Assembly: GCA_009774245.1 (NCBI GenBank)
Contig: VSNM01000030.1
Span: 1-63,727 of the forward strand
DNA length: 63,727 nt
Origin: Lachnospiraceae bacterium
GTDB taxonomy: Bacteria > Bacillota > Clostridia > Lachnospirales > Lachnospiraceae
Direction of reading: 5' to 3'
Part shown: piece by piece, positions 1 to 7,731 of the stretch
Layout of the letters: every line of letters begins with the position of its first letter
How positions within the stretch are numbered: position 1 is the first letter of the stretch
Translations under genes and position numbers: made by a program
The notes under the pieces: model-generated
The model's input: only the letters and a program-made list of their open reading frames with translations
Told to the model about the DNA's origin: nothing
Database searches by the model: none

Positions 1-74
1 AAGAGCCGTGTGCGGGAAAGCCGCACGCACGGATCTGTGAGGGGCTGGCATCGTGAGGTGCCTGTCTACTCGAC
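1..74 (+). mobile_element. Group II intron 3' end (domains V and VI)
   Basis: Positions 3-36 read as a group II intron domain V: a GAGCCG 5' arm carrying the AGC catalytic triad, a GAAA tetraloop, and a complementary 3' arm with a two-base bulge. Positions 40-70 can fold as domain VI, with a GGCATC-GTGA-GGTGCC stem and an unpaired A in the closing CTACTCGAC. Bacterial group II introns commonly end in this way, so the 3' splice site is probably near 74. The maturase and the remaining domains lie left of the window. The intron stops 16 bases before the start codon of the next gene, so that gene's ribosome binding site lies in the flanking exon. Confidence 0.85.
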
Positions 75-90
75 TGAAAGGAGAGCGAAA

Positions 91-453
91 ATGGAAATTA
101 CAGAACAGTTTGAAACGGAAATCAAACCTTTCTGCTGGGTGAAGCTAAGCACAGGCGCAAGTGTCTGTTTAACTGTAGGTGAAGAATACCTACAAGATAT
201 TTTTGATGCTCGTGCGGACGATGGTTTCATAGGTAATGGTTATGATTGGGCCAGTTTGGCTCATGCGTTTTTGAACGAGAAGTGTCCAGAGTTACGAGAA
301 AAAATCACTTTTGACCCCGAAGCAGATATGTTCTGTGCTAATTCAGAAGACAAAGAAACGTTGGCAAACTTTATTCTTCTTTTCAAGAAAGCGTGTGAAG
401 ATAAAACCTTGATTTCGGATATATTTAGTCGGACTGAATGGGACGAATATTGA
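91..453 (+). CDS. Imm51-like immunity protein
   Basis: A 120-residue soluble protein starting at the ATG at 91, chosen because AAAGGAGAG lies 8-10 bases upstream; longer readings would begin inside the intron. The pattern of an N-terminal KPFCWV strand, then SVCLTVG, a central GNGYDWASLAHAFL segment and a C-terminal helical LANFILLFKKAC resembles immunity 51 family proteins, which neutralise toxins of polymorphic or contact-dependent systems. This is recognition from memory, not a search result. No toxin gene is visible; a partner could lie left of the window or be absent (orphan immunity). The gene sits between the intron and tlyA, a place where isoprenoid or exonuclease VII genes are often found in related genomes, so it may be an insertion. 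Confidence 0.6.
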   Translation: MEITEQFETEIKPFCWVKLSTGASVCLTVGEEYLQDIFDARADDGFIGNGYDWASLAHAFLNEKCPELREKITFDPEADMFCANSEDKETLANFILLFKKACEDKTLISDIFSRTEWDEY

Positions 454-515
454 TTAAGAAAGAAAAATAAAATTCCAGTTATAGGATTAATTGGAATGAG
501 GAAGGGCGCGAAACT

Positions 516-1352
516 ATGAAAGAACGTCTGGATGTACTGCTGGTGCGGCAGGGGCTTGCCGAGTCGCGCGAGAAAGCAAAAGCGGTGATCATGGCAGGGT
601 GCGTGTACGTCAATGATCAGAAGGAGGACAAGGCGGGAGCCATGTTTGACGAGTCAAAAGTCCACCTTGAAGTCCGGGGGAATACATTAAAATATGTCAG
701 CCGCGGCGGCCTGAAGCTGGAGAAAGCGATCGACAGGTTTGGCGTGTCGCTCGATGGAAAAATATGTATGGATATCGGCGCATCTACCGGCGGATTTACA
801 GACTGTATGCTCCAAAACGGCGCGAAAAAGGTCTATTCCGTGGACGTGGGACACGGGCAGCTCGCGTGGAAGCTCCGCAATGACGAGCGTGTCATATGTA
901 TGGAAAAAACGAATTTTCGTTATATGGTTCCGGAGGATATCGGGGAGCGGCTTGACTTTGCGTCGGTTGATGTGTCCTTTATCTCGCTTGACAAGATACT
1001 GGGGCCTGCCCACAGCCTGCTCAAGCCTGAGGCGCAGATGGTATGCCTCATCAAACCGCAGTTCGAGGCAGGAAAAGAGAAGGTCGGGAAAAAGGGTGTT
1101 GTGAGAGATCCGCAGGTGCATATGGAAGTGATCAGGACAGTGTTTGCCGTCGCGCTTGATAAGGGGTTTGACATATTGAATCTCGACTTTTCACCGATCA
1201 GGGGGCCAGAGGGAAATATTGAGTATCTGATGCACCTGGTCAGGGAGGAGCAGCCGGCGCAGGATTTCGATTCCGCAGGCTTTGTGCAGGAGCATTTTGC
1301 GGGCGTTATAATGGAAACTGTTGTGTACGCACATCAGACGTTGGATAACTGA
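516..1352 (+). CDS. tlyA: TlyA family rRNA 2'-O-methyltransferase
   Basis: A 278-residue protein with an N-terminal S4 RNA-binding domain (about residues 3-65) and an FtsJ/RrmJ-like Rossmann methyltransferase. The SAM-binding signature DIGASTGGF is at about residues 86-94, followed by VDVGHGQL at 110-117. TlyA proteins methylate ribose 2'-OH groups of 16S and 23S rRNA and are often annotated as hemolysin A; the length is typical. The start at 516 follows GAGGAAGGG. Only 14 bases separate it from nadK, so they are probably cotranscribed. Confidence 0.93.
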   Translation: MKERLDVLLVRQGLAESREKAKAVIMAGCVYVNDQKEDKAGAMFDESKVHLEVRGNTLKYVSRGGLKLEKAIDRFGVSLDGKICMDIGASTGGFTDCMLQNGAKKVYSVDVGHGQLAWKLRNDERVICMEKTNFRYMVPEDIGERLDFASVDVSFISLDKILGPAHSLLKPEAQMVCLIKPQFEAGKEKVGKKGVVRDPQVHMEVIRTVFAVALDKGFDILNLDFSPIRGPEGNIEYLMHLVREEQPAQDFDSAGFVQEHFAGVIMETVVYAHQTLDN

Positions 1353-1366
1353 GATACGGAGTATTT

Positions 1367-2179
1367 ATGAAAACATTTTATATATACACAAACCAGACAA
1401 AGGACGGAAAAGGCGAGACCACACAGTATATACGGGATTATCTGAACCTGAAAGGGTGTCTGTGCAGCAATAAGGTTGATGACAAGGTGGAAGGAATGAT
1501 TGTGCTCGGCGGCGACGGGACGATGCTGCGGGCGGCGCGCGAATATGTCTCCTGTCATATCCCGATGATCGGTGTGAATCTCGGGACATTAGGATATCTT
1601 GCGGAGGTTGACAAGGATGAGATCGAGACTGCGCTCGACAGTCTGATCGCGGACCAGTATGAGATCGAGCCGCGCATGATGCTGAGCGGCATCCCGGTGA
1701 TAGCAGGCGTCAGCTACAATCCGCAGACCGCGCTGAATGATATCGTGATCAACCGAAAAGGCGCGCTGCATGTCATTAATTTCAATATCTATGTAAATGG
1801 GCGCATGCTCAGTACATACAGCGCGGACGGCATGATTATCTCCACGCCGACGGGCTCCACGGCATATAACCTGTCGGCGGGCGGGCCGATCGTCGAGCCA
1901 AGGGCGCGATTGATCATGATGACGCCCGTCTGTTCCCACACACTGGTGAACAATAGAACAATTATACTCGCTGAGGACGATGTGATTGACATAGAGATCG
2001 GGCGGTACAAGCCGGGGGAAAAGCAGGAGGTGGACGCCAGCTTTGACGGCAGATGCCCGGTCAATCTCAATGAGGGTGACAAGATACGGATCATTCGCTC
2101 CGACAAGGTGACCAAGATCATTAAGCTTAGTGAGGGAAGCTTTTTGGATACATTGCACAAGAAAATGCGGGTGTTCTAA
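1367..2179 (+). CDS. nadK: NAD kinase
   Basis: A 270-residue NAD(+) kinase (PpnK) making NADP from NAD. Diagnostic motifs are GGDGT (about residues 48-52), the NxGxxGYL stretch at 71-78, and the downstream DGMIISTPTGSTAY segment that forms the nucleotide site and contains the NAD kinase signature. Length and motif spacing match bacterial family members. It follows tlyA by 14 bases. Its stop codon overlaps the first bases of a structured repeat unit that begins at 2179, so the repeat separates it from argR. Confidence 0.95.
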   Translation: MKTFYIYTNQTKDGKGETTQYIRDYLNLKGCLCSNKVDDKVEGMIVLGGDGTMLRAAREYVSCHIPMIGVNLGTLGYLAEVDKDEIETALDSLIADQYEIEPRMMLSGIPVIAGVSYNPQTALNDIVINRKGALHVINFNIYVNGRMLSTYSADGMIISTPTGSTAYNLSAGGPIVEPRARLIMMTPVCSHTLVNNRTIILAEDDVIDIEIGRYKPGEKQEVDASFDGRCPVNLNEGDKIRIIRSDKVTKIIKLSEGSFLDTLHKKMRVF

Positions 2180-2314
2180 TGCACACGGGTACCAATGTGA
2201 AAAACCATATATGAAAGTTTTTCACATAAGAAGTAGTCAGCCAGGGCTGACGGGTGCCCGGCGCACGGGTAAGGCGAGAAGGGCATCGTCTTACCCGATT
2301 ATAAAGCACACGGG
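2179..2314 (+). repeat. Two-hairpin repeat element, copy R1
   Basis: First copy of the window's repeat family. It starts ATGCACACGGG, overlapping the nadK stop. The CGGGTACC arm pairs with GGTGCCCG near 2253-2260. Inside that loop are two nested hairpins: an ATGTGAAAAAC arm with GTTTTTCACAT, and GTCAGCC with GGCTGAC. A second main hairpin pairs CGGGTAAG (from 2266) with CTTACCCG (ending about 2297). The last bases, GCACACGGG at 2306-2314, look like the start of a further truncated unit. Compared with other copies both stems have different bases but keep pairing. Confidence 0.85.
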
Positions 2315-2351
2315 AGAGAACTAATCTGCGAAAGGCATGGTATGAGATGCG

Positions 2352-2804
2352 ATGAAGAGAGCAAGACACGAGGTCGTGGTAGATCTGATCAACAGGTACG
2401 ATATCGAGACGCAGGAGGAGCTGGCAGCCTATCTGCGCAAAGAGGGATTTGAGGTGACGCAGGCAACCGTGTCAAGGGATATACGGGAGCTGCATCTGTC
2501 AAAGATAGCGGCGGGAAATGGTAAGCAGAAATACATTATCCTGCAAAATGAGACCACCAGGCTGAGCGATAAATATATCCGTGTGCTTCGGGATGGATTT
2601 GTATCGATGGATATGGCTCAGAACATACTGGTGATCAAGACGGTGCAGGGGATGGCGATGGCGGTCGCCGCGGCGGTGGATGCCATGCATTTTCCGGAGA
2701 TCGTCGGCTGTATCGCGGGGGATGACACGATCTTCGCAGCGGTCAGATCTGTGGACGATACGAGAGTTGTAATGCAAAAATTGGATGAAATTATAAAAGG
2801 TTAG
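2352..2804 (+). CDS. argR: Arginine repressor ArgR
   Basis: A 150-residue ArgR/AhrC family regulator. The N-terminal winged helix-turn-helix (about residues 1-70) contains the typical EELAAYLRKEGFEVTQATVS stretch. The C-terminal arginine-binding and oligomerisation domain has the IAGDDTIF motif near residue 121. It senses arginine and represses arginine biosynthesis or activates catabolism. Its position directly before recN is conserved in many Firmicutes. Nine bases separate the two genes. Confidence 0.95.
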   Translation: MKRARHEVVVDLINRYDIETQEELAAYLRKEGFEVTQATVSRDIRELHLSKIAAGNGKQKYIILQNETTRLSDKYIRVLRDGFVSMDMAQNILVIKTVQGMAMAVAAAVDAMHFPEIVGCIAGDDTIFAAVRSVDDTRVVMQKLDEIIKG

Positions 2805-2813
2805 GTACAGAAA

Positions 2814-4493
2814 ATGTTAATTAGCTTGCACGTTAAGAATCTGGCTCTGATCTCGGAGACAGAAGTAACTTTTGGGGAAGGACTGAATATTTTAAGCGGT
2901 GAGACAGGCGCCGGCAAATCGATCATTATCGGTTCAATCAATCTCGCACTGGGAGCGAGGGCGGACAAGGATATGATCAGGACAGGCGCGGACTATGCGC
3001 TCGTCGAGCTGGTCTTTCAGGTGACGGACGACGCTATGGCGCAGGAGATCAGGGCACTCGAGATACCTGTCGAGGAGGATGGTGTCATCATTATCCAGCG
3101 CAGGATACAGCCCGGTAGAAATCTGTTTAAGATCTGCGGGGAGAATGTCACGGCGAAGCAGATCAAGGCGCTCTCTGAGCTTTTGATCGACATTCACGGA
3201 CAGCATGAGCATCAGTCACTTCTGTACAAGAAAAATCATATGGAGATTCTCGATTCCTTTGCGGGGGAAGCTCTGTCCCAGATCAAGGAGGAACTCAAAG
3301 AAAAATATCAACTGTATACAAAGCTGAAAAAGGAGCTTGACGCGTTCTGCGTCGATGATAGCGCGAAGGCGAAGGAACTCTCCCTTGCGGAGTTTGAGTA
3401 CCAGGAGATCGAGGATGCCGGATTGACGGCGGGCGAAGACGAGGAACTGGAATCTGACTACCGGAAAATGGCAAACAGCAGACAGATCGTCGAGGCGGCG
3501 GACAAGGCGTATCAGCTGACTGGTAACGGCGAGCAGTCGGCGGCGGATGCTGTGGGTTATGCCGTGCGGGAGCTGCGCAGCGTGGAGGGTTATGATGACA
3601 GGGCGCGGGAGCTCGCCGACGAACTTGAGAATATCGATGCCCTGCTTGGTGATTTCAACAGGGAGATCGCTGAGTACATGGCGGACATGGAGTTTGACGG
3701 GGAGCGGTTTGCGCAGATGGAGGAGCGGCTGAATCTGCTGAACCATCTAAAGCTGAAATATGGTGACAGTATTCAGGCAGTTCTGCAGTATCAGACAGAC
3801 CTGGGAGAGAAGATCGAGAAGCTCAACAATGCCGATGTGTACAAAGCCGGACTGGAGGAGCAGCTGGCACAGCTGCAGACGAAATTAGAGAGTCTGTGTC
3901 AGAAGGCATCCAAGGTTCGAAGCAAGGAGGCGGCGAAGCTCGCGAAGGATATGATCGCGGCACTGACGGACCTGAATTTCCTGGATGTGAAATTCGAGAT
4001 CCAGGTGCGCAGGAAAGAGGAGATGGCTTCTAACGGGTATGATGATGTGGAGTTTATGATCTCGACGAATCCAGGCGAGCCGTTAAAGAGTCTCGGAAGT
4101 GTGGCGAGCGGCGGAGAGCTGTCACGTATCATGCTGGCGATCAAGACTGTGCTCGCGTCGAGGGATCGCATACCAACCATGATCTTTGACGAGATCGACA
4201 CGGGGATCAGCGGCAGGACGGCGTGGAAGGTCTCGGAGAAGCTCGGGCATCTGGCACAGAGCCACCAGATTATCTGTATCACGCATCTGCCCCAGATCGC
4301 AGCCATGGCGGACAGCCACTACAAGATCGCCAAGCAGGCCGTGGACGACAAGACCGTCACGGATATCGTACAGTTGGATGAAAAGGAGACTGTCGACGAA
4401 CTTGCGCGGATGCTTGGCAGTGACGAGATCACGGATACCGTGAGGGAGAACGCGAGAGAGCTGATTGCGACAGCCCGCAAAAGGAAAGCATAA
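2814..4493 (+). CDS. recN: DNA repair protein RecN
   Basis: A 559-residue SMC-like ATPase of double-strand-break repair. Walker A GETGAGKS lies at residues 29-36. A long coiled-coil middle (about 150-380) follows, then an ABC signature SGGELSRIMLA and Walker B MIFDEIDTGISG in the C-terminal third. Length is normal. The gene closes the tlyA-nadK-argR-recN cluster. A new sigma-A-type promoter begins 28 bases after its stop. Confidence 0.97.
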   Translation: MLISLHVKNLALISETEVTFGEGLNILSGETGAGKSIIIGSINLALGARADKDMIRTGADYALVELVFQVTDDAMAQEIRALEIPVEEDGVIIIQRRIQPGRNLFKICGENVTAKQIKALSELLIDIHGQHEHQSLLYKKNHMEILDSFAGEALSQIKEELKEKYQLYTKLKKELDAFCVDDSAKAKELSLAEFEYQEIEDAGLTAGEDEELESDYRKMANSRQIVEAADKAYQLTGNGEQSAADAVGYAVRELRSVEGYDDRARELADELENIDALLGDFNREIAEYMADMEFDGERFAQMEERLNLLNHLKLKYGDSIQAVLQYQTDLGEKIEKLNNADVYKAGLEEQLAQLQTKLESLCQKASKVRSKEAAKLAKDMIAALTDLNFLDVKFEIQVRRKEEMASNGYDDVEFMISTNPGEPLKSLGSVASGGELSRIMLAIKTVLASRDRIPTMIFDEIDTGISGRTAWKVSEKLGHLAQSHQIICITHLPQIAAMADSHYKIAKQAVDDKTVTDIVQLDEKETVDELARMLGSDEITDTVRENARELIATARKRKA

Positions 4494-4520
4494 ACAGTTT
4501 GAAAAAAAGACAGATATATA

Positions 4521-4549
4521 TTGAAAATGTCAGAAAATATCGGTATACT
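4521..4549 (+). promoter_or_regulatory. Sigma-A type promoter
   Basis: TTGAAA at 4521-4526, a 17-base spacer, then TATACT at 4544-4549. It lies between recN and the chemoreceptor-like gene. A transcript starting near 4556 would support the ATG at 4586 rather than earlier in-frame starts. Confidence 0.75.
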
Positions 4550-4585
4550 ATAGATATGTCGGTTATGCAAAATGGAGGGTGGAAT

Positions 4586-5167
4586 ATGATATTAACAGAT
4601 TACATGGATGCAAAGAAATTGCAGGATTTACAGGATTTTTTTTCGGAAATTGCAGGTTTGGAGACTGTTGTGGTCGATATGGAGGGAGAGCGCCTGACAG
4701 AGGGACATGATTTTCAGGGAGAGGAAACGGATTCGTATGATATTGTTGTGAACGGAGAGAAGCTTGGAGCGGTAGTCGTGTCAGGGGCTGCGGACAGAAA
4801 GGCAAAGAGTGCTGCAAAGATGCTGGGCACGATGATCAGCCAGACTGCGATCCTGGAGCAGCAGAAGAAAAGAAACACCGGAAAGTTTGATTCCGTGAGG
4901 GATGATATCAAGAAATCAGGCGAGCTGGTGCAGACAATCAATGAGAAGACAGGACACCTCAAAGGGATTGCCAAGAAGCAGACGATTCTGTCCCTCAACG
5001 CCACGATTGAGGCTGCGAGAAGCGGCGAGGCGGGTGTAGGTTTTGCGGTCGTTGCAAAAAGCATGCAGGATCTGTCAAACCAGTCGGCGGGAATTTATAC
5101 AGATATTGAGACATCGGTGGAGGAGATCACAAATCTGATCAATTCGATTATTGATTCGCTTCAATAA
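4586..5167 (+). CDS. Soluble chemoreceptor-like protein (PocR-like sensor + MCP tip)
   Basis: A 193-residue cytoplasmic protein. The start at 4586 is set by GGAGGGTGG at 4574-4582 and by the promoter at 4521. The first ~95 residues resemble a PocR-type ligand-sensing domain (start pattern ILTDYMDAKKLQDLQDFF). The C-terminal ~95 residues contain the hairpin tip of methyl-accepting chemotaxis proteins, with LSLNATIEAARSGEAGVGF, which contacts CheA and CheW. No membrane segment is visible and the coiled coil is much shorter than in a classical receptor. It may relay a small-molecule signal to a chemotaxis-type kinase; the ligand is unknown. Confidence 0.8.
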   Translation: MILTDYMDAKKLQDLQDFFSEIAGLETVVVDMEGERLTEGHDFQGEETDSYDIVVNGEKLGAVVVSGAADRKAKSAAKMLGTMISQTAILEQQKKRNTGKFDSVRDDIKKSGELVQTINEKTGHLKGIAKKQTILSLNATIEAARSGEAGVGFAVVAKSMQDLSNQSAGIYTDIETSVEEITNLINSIIDSLQ

Positions 5168-5191
5168 TTTCATAGAATAATGATGCAAAAT

Positions 5192-5222
5192 GAAAAAAGG
5201 AGCATTAACGCGCTCCTTTTTT
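5192..5222. terminator. Bidirectional rho-independent terminator
   Basis: AAAAAGGAGC and GCTCCTTTTTT form a perfect hairpin with A and T tracts on opposite sides. It lies between convergent genes ending at 5167 (+) and 5234 (-), so it can serve both. Confidence 0.9.
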
Positions 5223-5233
5223 CATTCCTTTTG

Positions 5234-5929
5234 TTAGAATCCCTCTATGGCAAAACGCACGGCATTGACAGGAACATTAAACTCGCTGTGATATATCCTT
5301 CCCTTTGCGAGGGAACTGCAGTACAGGTGTACTTTTGACAGCACGTTTCCGGCGGCATCATAGAAGTAACCGTAGCAGCCCCATTTCGCGTATGCGTCAT
5401 CCTTGTAGGAGGTACACTGATATTGCAGCTTCAGTGAAGATTTGTAATCGTTGAAATCAGCATATGTGAAATCATAGGGCACAAATTCATAGCTTACCAG
5501 TGCACAGTAGTTGTCATGGTTTGTTCCCAGCCTGGATGGAATATCCATGATCAGCGGCGATGCGTTGACGGTTATGTATGCCACGACGTTCGGGTTGTCG
5601 AGATTGTAGACAGCGGCGACCGTCGATCCCCCGTTTCCATAAGTGACCTGATACGCGGCTGCATTGGCTGCATAGGCGATGGGGGTAATGGTCGCGACGC
5701 TGGGATCTGCGACGACACAGGCAAGTCTGGATGCGTCAAATCCTTCCCCGAGTACAGCAGTGAAGGTCGCAGCTGCGCCGTCCACGATCGTGATGGAGTC
5801 CGTGGAGAGGATCAGACCATTTCCGACGCTCTCCTTTGCGGATGCGGACAGGGCGGGGGCTGCAGATAATGCGATGACAAATGTCAGCAGAGAACAAAGT
5901 AGTTTCTTCCTTTTCATAATTGTTTTCAT
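5234..5929 (-). CDS. Secreted protein with Ig-like region, unknown function
   Basis: A 231-residue protein whose start (complement of 5927-5929) is preceded by GGAGA; a longer reading lacks a site. Residues 1-30 form a signal peptide (MKTIMKRKK, hydrophobic LLCSLLTFVIALSA, then an ASAKE cut region). Residues ~35-115 look like a beta-rich bacterial Ig-like repeat (TIVDGAAATFTAVL ... VAYITVNA). The C-terminal half is rich in Tyr and Cys (YQCTSYKDDAYAKWGCYGY) and not recognised. It is transcribed alone from its own promoter and ends at a shared terminator. Confidence 0.65.
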   Translation of the reverse strand: MKTIMKRKKLLCSLLTFVIALSAAPALSASAKESVGNGLILSTDSITIVDGAAATFTAVLGEGFDASRLACVVADPSVATITPIAYAANAAAYQVTYGNGGSTVAAVYNLDNPNVVAYITVNASPLIMDIPSRLGTNHDNYCALVSYEFVPYDFTYADFNDYKSSLKLQYQCTSYKDDAYAKWGCYGYFYDAAGNVLSKVHLYCSSLAKGRIYHSEFNVPVNAVRFAIEGF

Positions 5930-6012
5930 ACATTTTCTCCTTGTGCATAATAATTTAGTAGTTGCAGACCATACCGGTTCATACAATGCTGCATGACGGA
6001 TACTCAATAATC

Positions 6013-6042
6013 ATTATAATAAAAGATAGAAGCATATGGCAA
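6013..6042 (-). promoter_or_regulatory. Promoter of the secreted-protein gene
   Basis: On the minus strand TTGCCA (complement of 6037-6042), an 18-base spacer and TATAAT (complement of 6013-6018) lie about 85 bases ahead of the start at 5929. Confidence 0.65.
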
Positions 6043-6191
6043 GGGGAAGCTTATTAAAAAAATGATAAAAAAATAAAACTTAGATTAAATTAGTCATATC
6101 CTCTTTTATTTTGTGGAAAAATTGTTTAAAATGGCAGTTGGACTAGAGCTTTTCCAAATACGTTTTAGGAGCGCAGCAGAAAGGAGAAATT

Positions 6192-7718
6192 ATGAAAAAC
6201 AGGCAAAGAAAAACGGCATTGCTTTTGTGTGCGGCGTTGTCGGCATCAGCTCTCTGGGGATGTGGAGAAACAGTGGAGGAGACAATGGCGGAGGATGTGG
6301 CAGTGGTCGAGACGGCAAAGCCGGAGATCGGCGAACTGAAGCTCAGTGCTGAGTTTATTGCCACGATCAATCCGGACGAGTCCGTGTATGTGATTCCAAA
6401 GGCTACGGCGGAGGTGCTTGAGGTGAGAGTTCAGGCCGGCGATGTCGTGGAAGAAGGGGACGTTCTGGCGGTGCTTGATGATACGATGGCACAGTTTACC
6501 ATGCGAAATGCACAGACTGCTGCGCAAAATGCCCGGATCGGGCTGGACAGCGCGCGACTTGCCTATGATCTCCAGTACGGGGAAGGCGCGTCGACATTGA
6601 ATGATATGCAGTCGGATAATACCATCACACAGGCGGAGGACGGCGTCAATCAACTGCAGGATAAGCTGATGGATACCATGGATGATCTGCAGAGGACGAA
6701 GGATAAGCTGAGTGAACAGGAAAAGGAACTGGCTGATCTGAAAGTGAAGTATGATTTTCGGGAAAATGTCAGCGAGATTAAGGATTATGTAGATAATTTA
6801 GACAAAACCACGCCGGAGGGAATCGCTAATTATCTTGCCGGTATGCAGCGGTATCAGAATGCCGCCCAGGAGGTAGGAACTGCGGAAGCCACCATAGCAC
6901 AGTACAAATCAGCAATCGACCAGTACGAGGAGGCGATCGAGACGCTGCAGGACAATATCAATACGGCGTACGATTCCTATAGTCAGGCGGTAACTGCCAA
7001 TAATATCAGTAACGGTGAAATGCTTGAGGAGCAGAAACAGGCGTCGCAGAACAGCATTTCGCAGGCGGAGGTAGGCATTTCACAGGCACAGCTCGGCATA
7101 GAGCAGGCGCAGGAGAGCCTTGACAGCTATACGATCACGGCGTCAATCTCAGGAGTGATAGAGACAGTGAATCTAAAGGAGCATGATTTTGCCACATCGA
7201 GCAATCCGGCCTTTGTGATCTCAAATAAGGATACAATGGTTGCTACATACTATGTCAGTGAGGATGTGCGGAACACATTTTCAACAGGGCAGAAGATTAC
7301 GCTGGAGAAGGATGCGAAGCTTTACGACGGTGAAGTGATAGAGATCGGAAGCGCAATCGACGCGTCGACGGGACTGTTCAAGATCAAGGCGGCTGTCAGG
7401 GGAGATACGTCAAGCCTATTGTCAGGTACCAAGGCCACAGTGACAACAGATACCTATCACGAGAACAACGCAGTGATCATACCGTACGATTCCATCTATT
7501 ATGACGGCACACAGGCTTATGTATATACCGTTGTGGACGGACGGGCAAAGAGGACAGAGGTGGAGACTGGACTGTATGATATTGACAGGATTGTGATTAC
7601 AGAGGGGCTCACGAAGGATGACACGATCATCACGACGTGGTCTGCCCAGCTGCGCGACGGCGTGGAGATTTCCGCGGTTGAGAGCAGTACAGACACCGAA
7701 AACAGTACACAGGAATAG
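6192..7718 (+). CDS. RND efflux adaptor (HlyD/MFP family) lipoprotein
   Basis: A 508-residue periplasmic-adaptor-like protein. It has a lipoprotein signal (MKNRQRKTALLLCAALSA) with the cut before Cys in SALWGC. A biotinyl-lipoyl-like half motif (EVLEVRVQAGDVVEEGDVLA) is near residue 75. A long coiled-coil hairpin (about residues 105-310, including QAEVGISQAQLGIEQAQ) and a second lipoyl half plus beta-barrel (IETVNLKEHDF) follow. It would link to the RND permease encoded 13 bases downstream. The coiled coil is long for a monoderm, where there is no outer-membrane channel to reach. Start at 6192 follows AAAGGAG. Confidence 0.92.
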   Translation: MKNRQRKTALLLCAALSASALWGCGETVEETMAEDVAVVETAKPEIGELKLSAEFIATINPDESVYVIPKATAEVLEVRVQAGDVVEEGDVLAVLDDTMAQFTMRNAQTAAQNARIGLDSARLAYDLQYGEGASTLNDMQSDNTITQAEDGVNQLQDKLMDTMDDLQRTKDKLSEQEKELADLKVKYDFRENVSEIKDYVDNLDKTTPEGIANYLAGMQRYQNAAQEVGTAEATIAQYKSAIDQYEEAIETLQDNINTAYDSYSQAVTANNISNGEMLEEQKQASQNSISQAEVGISQAQLGIEQAQESLDSYTITASISGVIETVNLKEHDFATSSNPAFVISNKDTMVATYYVSEDVRNTFSTGQKITLEKDAKLYDGEVIEIGSAIDASTGLFKIKAAVRGDTSSLLSGTKATVTTDTYHENNAVIIPYDSIYYDGTQAYVYTVVDGRAKRTEVETGLYDIDRIVITEGLTKDDTIITTWSAQLRDGVEISAVESSTDTENSTQE

Positions 7719-7731
7719 GAGGGTACAGGCT

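Noticed and set aside
2130..2324. Small reading frame covering repeat R1
   Set aside because: Its sequence is the repeat itself and no ribosome binding site is present.
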